64,000 nt of DNA from contig NZ_CADIJR010000019.1 of the NCBI RefSeq assembly GCF_902859645.1, positions 1-64,000 on the forward strand, read 5' to 3'. Position numbers and translations under genes: made by a program. The DNA comes from Achromobacter insuavis. Its GTDB lineage: Bacteria > Pseudomonadota > Gammaproteobacteria > Burkholderiales > Burkholderiaceae_B. Positions 1 through 9,547 of the stretch are shown piece by piece (position 1 is the first letter of the stretch; the number at the start of each line of letters is the position of its first letter). The notes beneath the pieces are model-generated. The model did no database searches. It saw only the letters and a list, made by a program, of their open reading frames with translations, and had not been told where the DNA came from.

Positions 1-927
1 GGCGTCGCGCGCGCCCGGCGCGGATGCCGAGCCGGCCGGCCCGCGGTCGCGCGGTCCGCCCTGGCGCTGGCTGTCGAAGCGCTGGCGGCTGCCCGGATCG
101 GCGTAGGGCGTGTTGCCGCGACGCTCCGGGTTGTGCTGCCAGGCCACGCGGTTGCCATTGGCATTGCCGGCGTTGATGCGCTGGTTGACGTTGATGTTGT
201 TGTAGCGGTTGACGTTGATGTCGACGTCGTGGCGGCCCCAGTTGAAACCGCCCCACAGGGAATCGACCGCCGCCACCCCCAGGCCGAAGCCGATGCCGGC
301 CACCAGCGAGGTGGCGAACGCCGAGCCGGGCGGTGGCGGGTAGTAGGCGGGCGGATAGGCGGGATAGGGCCAGGTGCCGTAGACCACGGCGGGGTTGTAG
401 CTGGGCACGTAGATCACTTGCGGATCGGCCGGCTCGATCACCACCACGGTCTTGCCGCCCGTATCGGAAGCCGTGACCTTCTGCTGCGGCGTGCTGTTCA
501 GGTTGCCTGCCAGGCGCGCTTGCGCCCGCAGCCGCTGGACCGAGTCCATCACGTCGTCCGGCTGCGCCAGGAAGGCGTCGCCCAGCGACCGGACCCACTC
601 CGGCTGGCGGCCCATCATGTCCATGACGGACGGAAACGCGACCAGGGATTTGACGCTCGGGTCCCAGGGCTCGGCCTGGACCGCCTGCACGGCCGGGTCG
701 CCGGACTGGCTGGCATGCCCGGCGGACCACAGGGCCGCGGCCGCGATGTCATCGGGATAGGTCGCCCCCATCAGGATCTGCGACAGGAGGGCATCGGGAT
801 AGAGCGCCACGGGCGCCAGCAGCTGGTCCAGCTGCCCCTTGTCGAGCTTGCTCTGGGCCGTGGCGGGCAGGCACGCGGCCAACCCGAGGCACAGACAGCC
901 GAGGAACCACGCTTGCAGTCGACGCAT
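1..927 (-). CDS. DUF3300 domain lipoprotein (partial, 3' end outside window)
   Basis: Seen: an uninterrupted reading frame of 309 codons that runs off the left edge without a stop. The N-terminus is a hydrophobic signal with a lipobox (LAAC, Cys19). It is followed by the DUF3300 signature around residues 37-55 (LAPVALYPDALLSQIL) and the VIYVPSYNPAVVYGTWPYP segment typical of this family. A Pro/Tyr-rich stretch, a short glycine-rich hydrophobic segment (SLVAGIGFGLGVAAV) and an Asn-rich tract (DVDINVNRYNNINVNQRI) come next. Known: DUF3300 proteins are envelope proteins of unknown function. Inference: a cell-envelope lipoprotein. The ATG overlaps no upstream gene and lies beside a 125-bp gap. 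Family assignment is fairly sure; the role is unknown. Confidence 0.85.
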   Translation of the reverse strand, partial: MRRLQAWFLGCLCLGLAACLPATAQSKLDKGQLDQLLAPVALYPDALLSQILMGATYPDDIAAAALWSAGHASQSGDPAVQAVQAEPWDPSVKSLVAFPSVMDMMGRQPEWVRSLGDAFLAQPDDVMDSVQRLRAQARLAGNLNSTPQQKVTASDTGGKTVVVIEPADPQVIYVPSYNPAVVYGTWPYPAYPPAYYPPPPGSAFATSLVAGIGFGLGVAAVDSLWGGFNWGRHDVDINVNRYNNINVNQRINAGNANGNRVAWQHNPERRGNTPYADPGSRQRFDSQRQGGPRDRGPAGSASAPGARDA

Positions 928-1052
928 TTCCCGTTCTCCGTGATCGCAACGCACAAGCCACAAACCTGGAGTGAACCGCCGGATACCGCGCAGACAATAT
1001 ATACCGAAACCGGCGCCCGACAAGCGCCCGTTTCGGCGGTGGCCGCGGGCGC

Positions 1053-1268
1053 CTACAGCTTGGCGACGGACACCTCGGTGGCCTTGACGAAGGCCAGCAC
1101 CTCGGTGCCGACCTGCAGGTCCAGTTCCTTGACCGAACGGGTCGTGATGACGGAAGTGACGATGCCGGCAGGCGTGTCCACGTCGACCTCCGAAACCACC
1201 GGGCCGAGGATGATTTCCTTGATCTTGCCGCGGAACTGGTTGCGGGCGTTGATGGATTGAATGCTCAT
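1053..1268 (-). CDS. mop: Molybdenum-pterin/molybdate-binding protein (Mop, TOBE domain)
   Basis: A 71-residue single TOBE/Mop domain protein. It shows the molbindin pattern MSIQSINARNQFRGKIK...VVSEVDVDTPAGIVTSVIT followed by VGTEVLAFVKATEVSVAK, which forms a beta-barrel that oligomerises and binds molybdate or tungstate. Family members store molybdate in the cytosol or help homeostasis. The length matches the family. It stands alone between the DUF3300 gene and the sulfonate operon. The molybdenum cofactor is needed by SorA further along the window, but nothing here shows a direct link. Confidence 0.88.
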   Translation of the reverse strand: MSIQSINARNQFRGKIKEIILGPVVSEVDVDTPAGIVTSVITTRSVKELDLQVGTEVLAFVKATEVSVAKL

Positions 1269-1360
1269 GGTGCTGCTCCTGAAAAATGGAAGGATTTCCG
1301 TGGGATCCCGCTCGCGCCGGAATGGCGCTTGCCAGGAAAACCGCCCCCGCGGCCGGCGGA

Positions 1361-1403
1361 CTAGGGCCTGTTCACACTACAAGGAGCCTCGCACAGGCCC
1401 TAG
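1361..1403. terminator. Inverted repeat overlapping the ssuB stop codon
   Basis: A perfect 10-bp inverted repeat (ctagggcctg / caggccctag) with a 23-nt spacer. Its right arm contains the TAG stop of ssuB. It could form a hairpin at the 3' end of the long sulfur operon. There is no T-run, so a rho-independent terminator is only a guess. Confidence 0.35.
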
Positions 1404-2308
1404 ACCGCGAGACGCAGATGCCGTATCTGTATGACCGGCGCCAGGGGCCTGTCGTCCCCCGCCGCCGGCGCTTCCTGCTTCATCACCACCCGCAGCACCC
1501 TGGCTTCCAGCGCCGCGAAGGCGGCCGAGCCGCGCGACCGGGGCCGCGCCAGCTCGACGCGTTCGTCCAGCACCACGCGGCCTTCGTCGATCACCAGGAT
1601 GCGGTCGGCCAGCGCCACCGCCTCGCCGACGTCGTGCGTCACCAGCACCGCGGTGAAGCCGTCACGGCGCCAGATGTCCTCGATCAGCTGCTGCATGCCG
1701 ATGCGGGTCAGGGCGTCCAGCGCGCCCAGCGGCTCATCCAGCAGCAGCAGGCCGGGCCGGTGCACCAGCGCCCGGGCCAGCGCCACGCGCTGGCGCTGGC
1801 CGCCCGACAACCGCGCCGGCCAGTCGCCGCCGCGGTCGCCCAGGCCGACCTGGCGCAACACCTCGGCCGCCTGGGCCCGCGCCTGGCCGGGCAGGCCCAG
1901 CGCCACGTTCTGCAGCACGCTTTTCCACGGCAGCAGGCGCGCGTCCTGGAACATCATCCGTACCCGGCTGTCGGCCGACCACTGCGGAAAGTTGTCGAAC
2001 AGCACCGGCGAGCGCGCCGGCACGCCGCCCTGCGCCGCGCTGGGCGTTTCCAGGCCGGCCAGCAGGCGCAGCAGCGTGCTCTTGCCGCAGCCGCTCTGCC
2101 CCACCACCGCCACGAACTCGCCGGGCGCGATGTCCAGGTCCAGCCCCTTGAGCACCTGGCGCTCGCCATAGCGCTTGGACAGCTGGCGCAAGGTCACGCG
2201 CAGCGCGGCCCGCGCCGGCGCGGCATCGGCCGGCTCCGGCTCGCGTTCGCCGCGCCCCGGCACGTCCAGGTGCTGCAGCAGCTCGTACTCGCTGGGGTGG
2301 ATGAACAT
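1400..2308 (-). CDS. ssuB: Aliphatic sulfonate ABC transporter ATP-binding protein
   Basis: A 302-residue ABC ATPase with Walker A ([12 protein letters not shown], about residues 69-80), the signature [15 protein letters not shown] and Walker [13 protein letters not shown] followed by the H-loop VTHD. The order and the GALDALTR variant fit the nitrate/sulfonate/taurine group. It would energise import by SsuC with SsuA. It carries a 40-residue N-terminal extension and a basic C-terminal tail beyond the usual core. Oddly, it is the last gene of the operon, separated from ssuC by the monooxygenase gene and metNIQ. Pairing with ssuC is inferred, because no other sulfonate-type ATPase gene is present in this operon. 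Confidence 0.85.
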   Translation of the reverse strand: MFIHPSEYELLQHLDVPGRGEREPEPADAAPARAALRVTLRQLSKRYGERQVLKGLDLDIAPGEFVAVVGQSGCGKSTLLRLLAGLETPSAAQGGVPARSPVLFDNFPQWSADSRVRMMFQDARLLPWKSVLQNVALGLPGQARAQAAEVLRQVGLGDRGGDWPARLSGGQRQRVALARALVHRPGLLLLDEPLGALDALTRIGMQQLIEDIWRRDGFTAVLVTHDVGEAVALADRILVIDEGRVVLDERVELARPRSRGSAAFAALEARVLRVVMKQEAPAAGDDRPLAPVIQIRHLRLAV

Positions 2309-2333
2309 GGTCCGGCCTCCGGGCGCCGCGTCC

Positions 2334-3167
2334 TCAGCGGGACGCCGCCAGCTTCTGCTGGTAATCGGTCTTGACGAAGCCGGCGAACGATTTCTCGGTC
2401 ACCGCCAGGAACTCGGGCGAGGCGTAGGCCGCGGCGATGTCCTTGACGAAAGGCTTGTCCAGGTCGGCCGTGCGCACCGCCACCAGGTTCTGGTAGGTGG
2501 GCGTGGTCTTCTCCAGCGCCAGCGCCTCGGTCAGTTTCAGGCCCGAGGCCAGCGCGAAGTTGCCGTTCACGAACGAGTAGTCGGTGTCTTCCAGCGAACG
2601 CGGCAGCTGTGCGGCTTCCAGCGGGATCAGCTTGATTTTCCTGACGTTCACGGCCACGTCCTTCTCCGACACCTGCAGCGGGTCGTAGCCTTCACGCAGC
2701 TTGATCCAGCCCAGTTCCTGCAGCACCACCAGCGCGCGCGCCTGGTTGGTCGGATCGTTCGGCACCGCCACGCTCACGCCCTCGGGCGCGGCGTCCACGC
2801 TCTTGTACTTGCGGCTGTAGATGGCGATGGGCGCGGTCGGCACCTTGACCAGTTCCGACAGCTCCAGCTTGTTCTTGGCGGCGAAGTTCTTCAGGTACAC
2901 GATGTGCTGGAACGCGTTGGCGTCCAGCGCGCCCTGGGCCAGCGCGAAGTTCGGCTGCACGTAGTCGTTGAACTCGACGATGCGCACGGTGTAGCCCTGC
3001 TTCTCCAGGATCGGCTTGATGCCGAGCTTGATCTGGTCGCTGTAGGGGCCGGCGGTGGCGCCGAAGACGATTTCCTTCTTGGCCGGATCGGCCGCCAGCG
3101 CGCCGCCGGACAGCGACAGGACGGTGGCGGCCAGCGCCAGGCTCAGGAGATTGCGTTTGACGGACAT
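2334..3167 (-). CDS. metQ: Methionine ABC transporter substrate-binding protein
   Basis: A 277-residue NlpA/MetQ family binding protein with a Sec signal peptide (cleavage near residues 25-26, SGGALAADP). Family motifs are [38 protein letters not shown] and [16 protein letters not shown]. It lacks a lipobox cysteine, so it is probably a free periplasmic protein or is anchored by its signal. It lies 16 bp downstream of metI in a metN-metI-metQ order. It captures methionine or its derivatives for MetNI. Its position inside a sulfonate operon suggests regulation by sulfur limitation. Confidence 0.9.
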   Translation of the reverse strand: MSVKRNLLSLALAATVLSLSGGALAADPAKKEIVFGATAGPYSDQIKLGIKPILEKQGYTVRIVEFNDYVQPNFALAQGALDANAFQHIVYLKNFAAKNKLELSELVKVPTAPIAIYSRKYKSVDAAPEGVSVAVPNDPTNQARALVVLQELGWIKLREGYDPLQVSEKDVAVNVRKIKLIPLEAAQLPRSLEDTDYSFVNGNFALASGLKLTEALALEKTTPTYQNLVAVRTADLDKPFVKDIAAAYASPEFLAVTEKSFAGFVKTDYQQKLAASR

Positions 3168-3183
3168 GGGGTTCCTCTCGGGA

Positions 3184-3846
3184 TCAGCGTTTGTCGATGC
3201 GTCGCGCGACGGTATTGCCGGCGAACTGGATGATCTGCACCAGCACCACGAGCAGCGCCACGGTCAGCACCATCACGTCGGTCTGGAAGCGGTAATAGCC
3301 ATAGCGGATGGCCAGGTCGCCGATGCCGCCGCCGCCCACCACGCCGGCTACCGCGGAATACGACAGGAAGCTCACCGCCAGCACGGTCAGGGCCAGCACC
3401 AGCCCGGAACGCGCTTCCACCAGCAGCACCCGGCGCACGATCTGCAGTTCGGATGCGCCGGCGGCGTGGGCGGCCTCGATGACGCCGCGCGGCACTTCGC
3501 GCAGGCATTGCTCGACCAGCCGGGCGAAGTACGGAATCGCCGCGAACGACAGCGGCACCGCCGCCGCCACCGGGCCGATCGAGGTGCCGGCGATCACGCG
3601 GGTGAACGGCACCAGCGCCACCAGCAGGATGATGAACGGGAACGAGCGCACGGTATTGACCGTCCAGCTCAACAGCCGGTGCGCCAGCGGGCGGTCGAGC
3701 GACTGGCCCGGGCCGGTCAGGAACACCAGCACGCCGAGCGGCCCGCCCAGCAGGATCGACGCGGCCAGCGCGATCGCCAGCATCAGGAAGGTCTGGCCGA
3801 CCGCCACGCCCAGCTCGGGCAACAATTGCACAAAGGTGTCCAGCAT
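3184..3846 (-). CDS. metI: Methionine ABC transporter permease
   Basis: A 220-residue inner-membrane permease with five predicted hydrophobic segments. The BPD-transporter EAA loop reads EAAHAAGASELQIVRRVLLVEARSG. The length equals that of MetI. The start codon shares one base with the metN stop (TGATG), which indicates translational coupling. It forms the membrane channel of MetNIQ. Confidence 0.92.
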   Translation of the reverse strand: MLDTFVQLLPELGVAVGQTFLMLAIALAASILLGGPLGVLVFLTGPGQSLDRPLAHRLLSWTVNTVRSFPFIILLVALVPFTRVIAGTSIGPVAAAVPLSFAAIPYFARLVEQCLREVPRGVIEAAHAAGASELQIVRRVLLVEARSGLVLALTVLAVSFLSYSAVAGVVGGGGIGDLAIRYGYYRFQTDVMVLTVALLVVLVQIIQFAGNTVARRIDKR

Positions 3847-4655
3847 CAGGCGACCTCTTCATAGGGATGGGTGGCTTCGCGGATCAGCTCGCGGCCGAGC
3901 GCGGAGGTCAGGTGGACGCCGGCGCCGGAGATCTCGGCCTGCTCCAGCACCTGGCCGTTCTCCATCACCGCCACGTGGCGGCACAGCGCCCGCACCACCG
4001 CCAGCTCGTGCGTGACGATGACGATGGTCACGCCCAGGCGCTTGTTGATGTCGCGCAGCACGCTCAACACCGAGCGCGTGGTCTCGGGGTCGAGCGCCGA
4101 GGTCGGTTCGTCGCACAGCAGCACCGCCGGCTCGCTGGCCAGGGCGCGCGCGATCGCCACGCGCTGCTTCTGGCCGCCGGACAGCTGCGCCGGATGGCTG
4201 GCGGTCTTGTCGGTCAGGCCGACGATCTCCAGGCATTCGCGCACCCGCGCCGCGATCTGCTCGCGGCCGCGGCCGCCATGCACCCGCAGCGGAAAGGCCA
4301 CGTTCTCGAACACGGTCTCGTTCTGCAGCAGGTTGAACTGCTGGAAGATCATGCCGATGTTCTGGCGCGCGGCGCGCAGCGCCGGCTTGCCGAGCGCGGT
4401 CAGTTCGGTGCCGCCGACCCGCACCGTGCCCGCGTCGGGCCGTTCGAGCAGGTTGATCAGGCGCAGCAGGGTCGACTTGCCGGCGCCGCTTTTGCCGATG
4501 ATGCCGAAGGTGTCGCCGGCGCGGATCGACAGCGACACGTCGCGCACCGCGTCGAAGCGGCCGGCGCGGGTGGCGAACGACTTGCTCACCGCGTCCAGCC
4601 GGATCAGCGGCTGCGGCAGCGAGGCCAGTTCGGGAAGGGAGGAAAGATCGGTCAT
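3846..4655 (-). CDS. metN: Methionine ABC transporter ATP-binding protein (short form)
   Basis: An ABC ATPase of 269 residues from the ATG before TDLSSLPE. Reading further upstream gives only out-of-character sequence that overlaps the next gene. Walker A is [26 protein letters not shown]-like, the Q-loop is MIFQQFNLL, the signature is LSGGQKQRVAIARAL and Walker B is VLLCDEPTSALDPETT. All match MetN. It is shorter than the usual 340 residues or so and lacks most of the C-terminal ACT-like domain that mediates methionine trans-inhibition. This importer may therefore not be shut off by internal methionine (inference). Confidence 0.88.
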   Translation of the reverse strand: MTDLSSLPELASLPQPLIRLDAVSKSFATRAGRFDAVRDVSLSIRAGDTFGIIGKSGAGKSTLLRLINLLERPDAGTVRVGGTELTALGKPALRAARQNIGMIFQQFNLLQNETVFENVAFPLRVHGGRGREQIAARVRECLEIVGLTDKTASHPAQLSGGQKQRVAIARALASEPAVLLCDEPTSALDPETTRSVLSVLRDINKRLGVTIVIVTHELAVVRALCRHVAVMENGQVLEQAEISGAGVHLTSALGRELIREATHPYEEVA

Positions 4656-4683
4656 CGGCGAATCAAGGTGAAGGTCATGCGCA

Positions 4684-5913
4684 TCAGGAATACGCGGTGG
4701 GTTCGGGAATCTGGTCCAGCAGCGCGTAGCGGCCCAGGTCGCGGATCTTGTAGGCCACGGGGTCGTGCAGGGTGTGCACGCGCGCGTTGCGCCAATAGCG
4801 GTCGTAGCCATAGCGCGCCGCGGTGGACGAGGCGCCGGTGACGTCGAACAGGCCGTCGCCCACCTCCAGCGCGGCGCGGTGCGCCAGCACCTTGGCCTGG
4901 GCGCCGGCCACCGCCACCTCGCCGCGCTCGTCCGCGGTCAGCGACGGCCCGCGCGCCAGCGCGGCGTCGAGCCTGAGGCCGGCCACGTCGGCCAGCGCCT
5001 GCGCCGCCTGCACCCGCAGCCAGAATTCGCCGAAGCGCTCCTGCACATAGGGGTCGTCGGCATGGCGCTGCACGCCGGACGCGAACCAGGGCCGCGCGTC
5101 GTCGCGCACGTAGCGGCGCGCTTCGCGGAAGGCGCCGCGGGCGATGCCCAGGTAGAGGTTGGTCATGATCAGCTGGGCCACCTGCGAGCGCAGCGTGGCG
5201 CGCGGCGCGGGATCCACGCCCGGCGCCTGCAGCACCTGCACCGGCTCCAGCCGCACGTGGTCGAAGCGCACGGTGCCGCTGTCGGTCTGGCGCTGGCCGA
5301 ACGCGTCCCAGTCGGGGTTGACGGTGATGCCCTCGGCGCGCGTCGGCAGCGCGGCGATCAGCGCGGTGCCCGAAGCCTTGTGCCAGGCGGAAAAGGTCAG
5401 CAGGTCGGAGCCGACCGAGCCGGAGCTGAAGCTCTTGACGCCGTCGATGCGATAACCGTCCAGCTCGGCCCGCGCCACCACCCGCCGGTCGAGCGGATTG
5501 AGCGCATTGCCCCAGAACAGGTTGCGCTCGACCGTGGGCCGCAGGAAATAGTCATGCTGCGCGGGCGTGCCATAGAGCAGCACGCCGGCCACCTGCAAGT
5601 GATGGAAGCCGAACACGTGCGCCAGCGCGCTGTCGGCCTCGGCCAGCGTGCGCACCGCCGCCAGCACGGTCGACCAGCTGGCGCCGGCGCCGCCGTATTG
5701 GGTCGGCACCGACAGGCGCAGCAGGCCGCTGGCGCGGATCCGCTCGCGCTCGGCGGCGGCGTGGCCGCCCTGGCGGTCGCGCTCGACGGCGGTGGCGGCC
5801 AGTTGATCGGCCAGGGCCTGGACGGCGCGCGGGATGTCGTCGGCCGCGCGCGCCGGCGCGGCGCCGGCGGCAGGCGCGTGTGCGGTATCGGGGTCGGTCT
5901 GGATCTTGGCCAT
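4684..5913 (-). CDS. Acyl-CoA dehydrogenase-fold flavin monooxygenase (DszC/SfnC-like)
   Basis: A 409-residue protein with the acyl-CoA dehydrogenase fold: an N-terminal helical part, a middle beta domain (FGQRQTDSGTVRFDHVRL) and a C-terminal helical part ending RYWRNARVHTLHDPVAYKIRD. The HTLHDP ending is typical of the DszC/SfnC/SfnB flavin-dependent monooxygenases, not of true dehydrogenases. It probably uses reduced flavin from SsuE to oxidise a sulfur compound. It lies 28 bp upstream of metN and 25 bp downstream of ssuC in the same operon. The exact substrate (sulfide, sulfoxide, sulfone or a sulfonate precursor) cannot be read from sequence. Confidence 0.82.
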   Translation of the reverse strand: MAKIQTDPDTAHAPAAGAAPARAADDIPRAVQALADQLAATAVERDRQGGHAAAERERIRASGLLRLSVPTQYGGAGASWSTVLAAVRTLAEADSALAHVFGFHHLQVAGVLLYGTPAQHDYFLRPTVERNLFWGNALNPLDRRVVARAELDGYRIDGVKSFSSGSVGSDLLTFSAWHKASGTALIAALPTRAEGITVNPDWDAFGQRQTDSGTVRFDHVRLEPVQVLQAPGVDPAPRATLRSQVAQLIMTNLYLGIARGAFREARRYVRDDARPWFASGVQRHADDPYVQERFGEFWLRVQAAQALADVAGLRLDAALARGPSLTADERGEVAVAGAQAKVLAHRAALEVGDGLFDVTGASSTAARYGYDRYWRNARVHTLHDPVAYKIRDLGRYALLDQIPEPTAYS

Positions 5914-5938
5914 GGAGTCTCGTCGTGGAAAAGGCGGG

Positions 5939-6724
5939 TCAGGCCGGCCGGTAGGCCGGGTTCCAGCGCAGCAGGCGGCGCTCCAGCAGCCGCGCCAGGG
6001 TGTCGGCCGCCTTGCCCAGCAGCGCGTAGAGCAGGATGCCCAGCAGCACCACGTCGGTCTGCAGGAACTCGCGCGCGTTCATCGTCATGTAGCCGATGCC
6101 CGATTGCGCCGAGATCGTCTCGGTCACGATCAGGATCACCCACACCAGCCCCAGCGCGAAGCGCAGGCCGACCAGGATTGAGGGCAGCGCGCCCGGCAGG
6201 ATCACGTCGCGATACAAACGCCAGCCCGTCAGGCCGTAGGAGCGCCCCATTTCGATCAGCGCCGGATCGACCGAACGGATGCCGTGGAAGGTATTCAGGT
6301 AGACCGGAAAGAACACGCCCAGCGACAACAGCGCCAGCTTGGCGGTCTCTTCGATGCCGAACCACAGGATGATCAGCGGAATCAGCGCCAGCACCGGAAT
6401 GTTGCGGATCATCTGCAAGGTGGTGTCCAGCAAGGTCTCGGCGGTGCGCGAGGAACCGTTCAGCAAGCCCAGCGCCAGGCCCAGCCCGCCGCCCAGCAGC
6501 AGGCCCCACAGCGCCCGCAGCGCGCTAATGCGCACGTGCTGCCAGAGCTCGCCCGACGCCGCCAGCGACCACGCCGCCGCCGCCACCGCCGACGGCGCCG
6601 GCAGGATGCGCGACGACAGCCAGCCGGCCTGCGCCGACAGCTGCCACAGGCCCAGGATCAGGGCGGGGACCAGCCAGGGCGCCAGCGCCGCGCGCCAGCC
6701 GCCGGGCTTGCGGGCGTCGGCCAT
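5939..6724 (-). CDS. ssuC: Aliphatic sulfonate ABC transporter permease
   Basis: A 261-residue permease with about six membrane segments and the loop EMGRSYGLTGWRLYRDVILPGALPSILVGLR-type EAA motif, typical of SsuC/TauC. The start (MADARKPGG) was chosen because its ATG overlaps the ssuD stop by one base (TGATG), and a longer reading would run inside ssuD. Partner proteins are SsuA, encoded upstream, and most likely SsuB, which is encoded 3.6 kb downstream beyond metQ. Confidence 0.92.
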   Translation of the reverse strand: MADARKPGGWRAALAPWLVPALILGLWQLSAQAGWLSSRILPAPSAVAAAAWSLAASGELWQHVRISALRALWGLLLGGGLGLALGLLNGSSRTAETLLDTTLQMIRNIPVLALIPLIILWFGIEETAKLALLSLGVFFPVYLNTFHGIRSVDPALIEMGRSYGLTGWRLYRDVILPGALPSILVGLRFALGLVWVILIVTETISAQSGIGYMTMNAREFLQTDVVLLGILLYALLGKAADTLARLLERRLLRWNPAYRPA

Positions 6725-7896
6725 CAGCTGGCCGCTTCCTTGGGCACCAGCTCGGTGGCCATGACTTCGCCGAACGGCCCGGTGAGCACCGTGTTGCCGA
6801 CCTGCTTGCCGCCCTTGCCGGGCAGCAGCGGGAACACCAGCTCGGCAAAGCGGTACGACTCTTCCAGGTGCGGATAGCCGGAGAAGATGAAGGTCTCGAT
6901 GCCCAGGTCGGCGTATTCCTGGATGCGCGCGGCCACGGTCTCGGGGTCGCCCACCAGGGCGGTGCCCGCGCCGCCGCGCACCAGGCCGACGCCGGCCCAC
7001 AGATTGGGCGAGATCTCCAGGTGCTTGCGGCCGCCGTGCTCGTCGTTGAGCTTGCCGCCGTGCAGCGCCGCCATGCGGCGCTGGCCTTCGGAATCCATCT
7101 TCGAGAACGCCGTCTGCGCGGCGCGCACGGCGTCCTCGCTCAGGTGGCTGATGAGGGCGTCGGCGGCGGCCCAGGCGGCCGCTTCGGTCTCGCGCACGAT
7201 CACGTGCAGGCGGATGCCGAAGCGCACCGTGCGGCCGTGCCGCGCGGCGCGCGCCTTGATGTCGGCGATCTTCTTCGCCACGGCCTCGGGCGGCTCGCCC
7301 CAGGTCAGGTACACATCGAGCTGTTCGGCGGCCAGTTCGTGCGCGGCCTCCGACGAACCGCCGAAGTACAGCGGCGGATAGGGCTTCTGCACCGGCGGGT
7401 AGATCACCTTGCCGCCCTTGGACACCAGTTGCTCGCCCTCGAAGCTGTAGCCTTCGGCCTCGTGGCTGTTCTCCAGGATGCCGCGCCAGATGCGCAGGTA
7501 GTCGGCGGTGATGGCGTAGCGCTCGTCATGGCTGACGAAGACGCCGTCGCCCTCCAGCTCGCCGGGGTCGCCGCCGGTCACCACATTGACCAGCAGCCGC
7601 CCTTCGGACAGGCGGTCGAAGGTGGCGGCCATGCGCGCCGAGAACTGCGGCGAGCTGACGCCGGGGCGGATCGCCACCAGGAACTTCAAGCGGCGCGTGG
7701 CGCCGATCAGGCTGGACGCCACCACCCACGCATCCTCGCAGGAGCGTCCGGTGGGCAGCAGCACGCCGTCGTAGCCCAGCGTGTCGGCGGCCACCGCCAC
7801 CTGGCGGAAATAGTCGTAGCCGGCCGCGCGCGCGCCGCGGCTGGTGCCGAGATAGCGCGAATCGCCGTGGGTGGGAATGAACCAGAAGACGTCCAT
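6724..7896 (-). CDS. ssuD: FMNH2-dependent alkanesulfonate monooxygenase
   Basis: A 390-residue bacterial luciferase-fold enzyme starting [17 protein letters not shown], which is diagnostic for SsuD. Further matches are [32 protein letters not shown] and [15 protein letters not shown]. It cleaves C1 and longer alkanesulfonates to aldehyde and sulfite with FMNH2 and O2. The FMNH2 comes from SsuE two genes upstream. The sulfite can feed cysteine synthesis or be oxidised by the SorAB enzyme encoded further along the window. Confidence 0.95.
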   Translation of the reverse strand: MDVFWFIPTHGDSRYLGTSRGARAAGYDYFRQVAVAADTLGYDGVLLPTGRSCEDAWVVASSLIGATRRLKFLVAIRPGVSSPQFSARMAATFDRLSEGRLLVNVVTGGDPGELEGDGVFVSHDERYAITADYLRIWRGILENSHEAEGYSFEGEQLVSKGGKVIYPPVQKPYPPLYFGGSSEAAHELAAEQLDVYLTWGEPPEAVAKKIADIKARAARHGRTVRFGIRLHVIVRETEAAAWAAADALISHLSEDAVRAAQTAFSKMDSEGQRRMAALHGGKLNDEHGGRKHLEISPNLWAGVGLVRGGAGTALVGDPETVAARIQEYADLGIETFIFSGYPHLEESYRFAELVFPLLPGKGGKQVGNTVLTGPFGEVMATELVPKEAAS

Positions 7897-7913
7897 GGAA
7901 TGCCTGCCCTTGT

Positions 7914-8885
7914 CTATTTCAGGCCCGACGGCGCGGCGTCGAACACGTTGAGGGGTTTGGGGATCAGCTTGAGCGCGTGGAACGCATCGGCCACCTGCTG
8001 CTGTTCCTGCAGCACTTCCCGCGTGATCGGCTGCACGCCGTAGGCCAGCCGCTCGGCGGCCAGTTCGACCACCGCCTTGTCCAGCCCCAGCACCGGCTGC
8101 AGCAGCGCCACGGCCTCGGCGCGATGGTCGCGGGCCCACAGGTCGCCCTTGCGGATTTCCTCCAGCACGATCTGGATCACGTCGGGATGCGCTTTTTCGT
8201 AGGGACGCGCCGCCAGGAAGAACTGGTAGTTCTTGACCACGCCGGCGCCGTCGGCCAGCACCCGCGCGCCCAACTGCTTCTCGGCCGCGGCCTGGAACGG
8301 GTCCCAGATCACCCAGGCGTCGACCGACCCGCGCTCGAAGGCGGCGCGGGCGTCGGCCGGCGTCAGGTAGGCCACGTTCACGTCGGCATAGGGCACGCCG
8401 GCGCGCTCCAGCTGCTTGACCAGCAGGTAGTGCACGTTGGAGCCCTTGTTCAGCGCGACCTTCTTGCCCTTCAGGTCGGCCACGCTCTTGATCGGCGAGT
8501 CCTTGGGCACCAGGATGGCCTCGCTGGTCGGCGACGGCGGCTCGTTGCCCACGTACACCAGCGCCGCGCCGGCGGCCTGCGCGAACACCGGCGGCGCCTC
8601 GCCCACCGTGCCGAAGTCGATCGAGCCGACGTTCAGTCCTTCCAGCAGCTGCGGGCCGGCGGGAAACTCCGTCCACTTCACCGTGATGCCCTGCGCCGCC
8701 AGGCGCTTGTCCAGGTCGCCCAGGGCGCGCACGATGGTCAGCGTGCCGTACTTCTGGAAGCCGATGCGCAGCGTCTTGGCCTCCTGCGCCTGCGCTTGCG
8801 CGGCGGGCCACAACAGCGCGGCGCACAGCAGCGCCGCCAGCCAGCGGAAGACGGAAAGACGCGATATCCAGATGATGCTGCGCAT
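7914..8885 (-). CDS. ssuA: Sulfonate ABC transporter substrate-binding protein
   Basis: A 323-residue periplasmic binding protein with a Sec signal peptide (about residues 1-34) and the SsuA pattern [11 protein letters not shown], followed by [22 protein letters not shown] and [14 protein letters not shown]. It delivers aliphatic sulfonates to SsuBC. It lies 17 bp upstream of ssuD and 18 bp downstream of ssuE. Confidence 0.93.
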   Translation of the reverse strand: MRSIIWISRLSVFRWLAALLCAALLWPAAQAQAQEAKTLRIGFQKYGTLTIVRALGDLDKRLAAQGITVKWTEFPAGPQLLEGLNVGSIDFGTVGEAPPVFAQAAGAALVYVGNEPPSPTSEAILVPKDSPIKSVADLKGKKVALNKGSNVHYLLVKQLERAGVPYADVNVAYLTPADARAAFERGSVDAWVIWDPFQAAAEKQLGARVLADGAGVVKNYQFFLAARPYEKAHPDVIQIVLEEIRKGDLWARDHRAEAVALLQPVLGLDKAVVELAAERLAYGVQPITREVLQEQQQVADAFHALKLIPKPLNVFDAAPSGLK

Positions 8886-8903
8886 GCAAGCCCCTTGGTT
8901 GGT

Positions 8904-9497
8904 TCAGACGCTGAAGCCGCCCGCGAGCGCGAGCCGGCCAAGATCGAATGCTTCGTTGACGACCACGCCGCGCGGCCGCACCTGCTCGGCCAGGCGTTCC
9001 ACCGAATCCTCCAGCCGCGTCCGCACCTCGTCGTCGATCACGCTGGCGCCGTCGTCATCGATGCGCACCTGCTTGTCGGTGGCGTAGACGCCGGCCAGGA
9101 TGTGGCGCGCGCCCAGCGCCGACAGCACCGGCTTGAGGCCATACTCCAGCGCCAGCAGATGGGCCGGGCTTCCGCCCGTCGCGATCGGCAGCACCACCTT
9201 GCCCGCCAGCGCCTTCTCGTCCAGCAGGTCCAGCACCGCCTTCAGCCCGCCCGAGAACGAGGCCTTGTAGACCGGCGTCGAAATCAGCACCGCGTCGGCC
9301 GCGGCCACGCGGGCTCGCAGCGCATGCGCGGCCGGGCCGGCGTAGTGGCCCTCGACCAGGTCTTCGGCCGGCAGGTCGCGCAGCCCCAATTCGCTGATGG
9401 CCAGCCCGCGCGTGCGCAGCAGCTGCGCCGCATGGCGCAGCAGGGCGGAGGAACGGGAACGCTGCGACGGGCTGCCCGCCAGGGTGAGGATGCTCAT
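8904..9497 (-). CDS. ssuE: NADPH-dependent FMN reductase
   Basis: A 197-residue flavodoxin-like reductase. The N-terminal phosphate-binding segment is [19 protein letters not shown] and the flavin loop is [19 protein letters not shown]. Both match SsuE. It supplies FMNH2 to SsuD and possibly to the four other flavin monooxygenase genes nearby, since no second reductase of this kind is visible in the sulfur region. Confidence 0.93.
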   Translation of the reverse strand: MSILTLAGSPSQRSRSSALLRHAAQLLRTRGLAISELGLRDLPAEDLVEGHYAGPAAHALRARVAAADAVLISTPVYKASFSGGLKAVLDLLDEKALAGKVVLPIATGGSPAHLLALEYGLKPVLSALGARHILAGVYATDKQVRIDDDGASVIDDEVRTRLEDSVERLAEQVRPRGVVVNEAFDLGRLALAGGFSV

Positions 9498-9547
9498 GTG
9501 GGTTGGCCGGTGTTGCGTTGAAGAATCGTGCGCGGCGCCAGGCCGGC

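Noticed and set aside
133-1260. A 375-codon plus-strand frame across the DUF3300 and mop genes
   Set aside because: It is the opposite-strand shadow of two convincing minus-strand genes; high GC keeps such frames open.
4656-4811. A longer metN with 52 extra N-terminal residues
   Set aside because: The extra part overlaps the monooxygenase gene and is Thr/Pro/Trp-rich, unlike any MetN; the ATG before TDLSSLPE fits.
6724-8889. A 721-residue reading of ssuD that extends upstream through ssuA
   Set aside because: The upstream 330 residues are out-of-frame ssuA sequence; [11 protein letters not shown] is the universal SsuD N-terminus.
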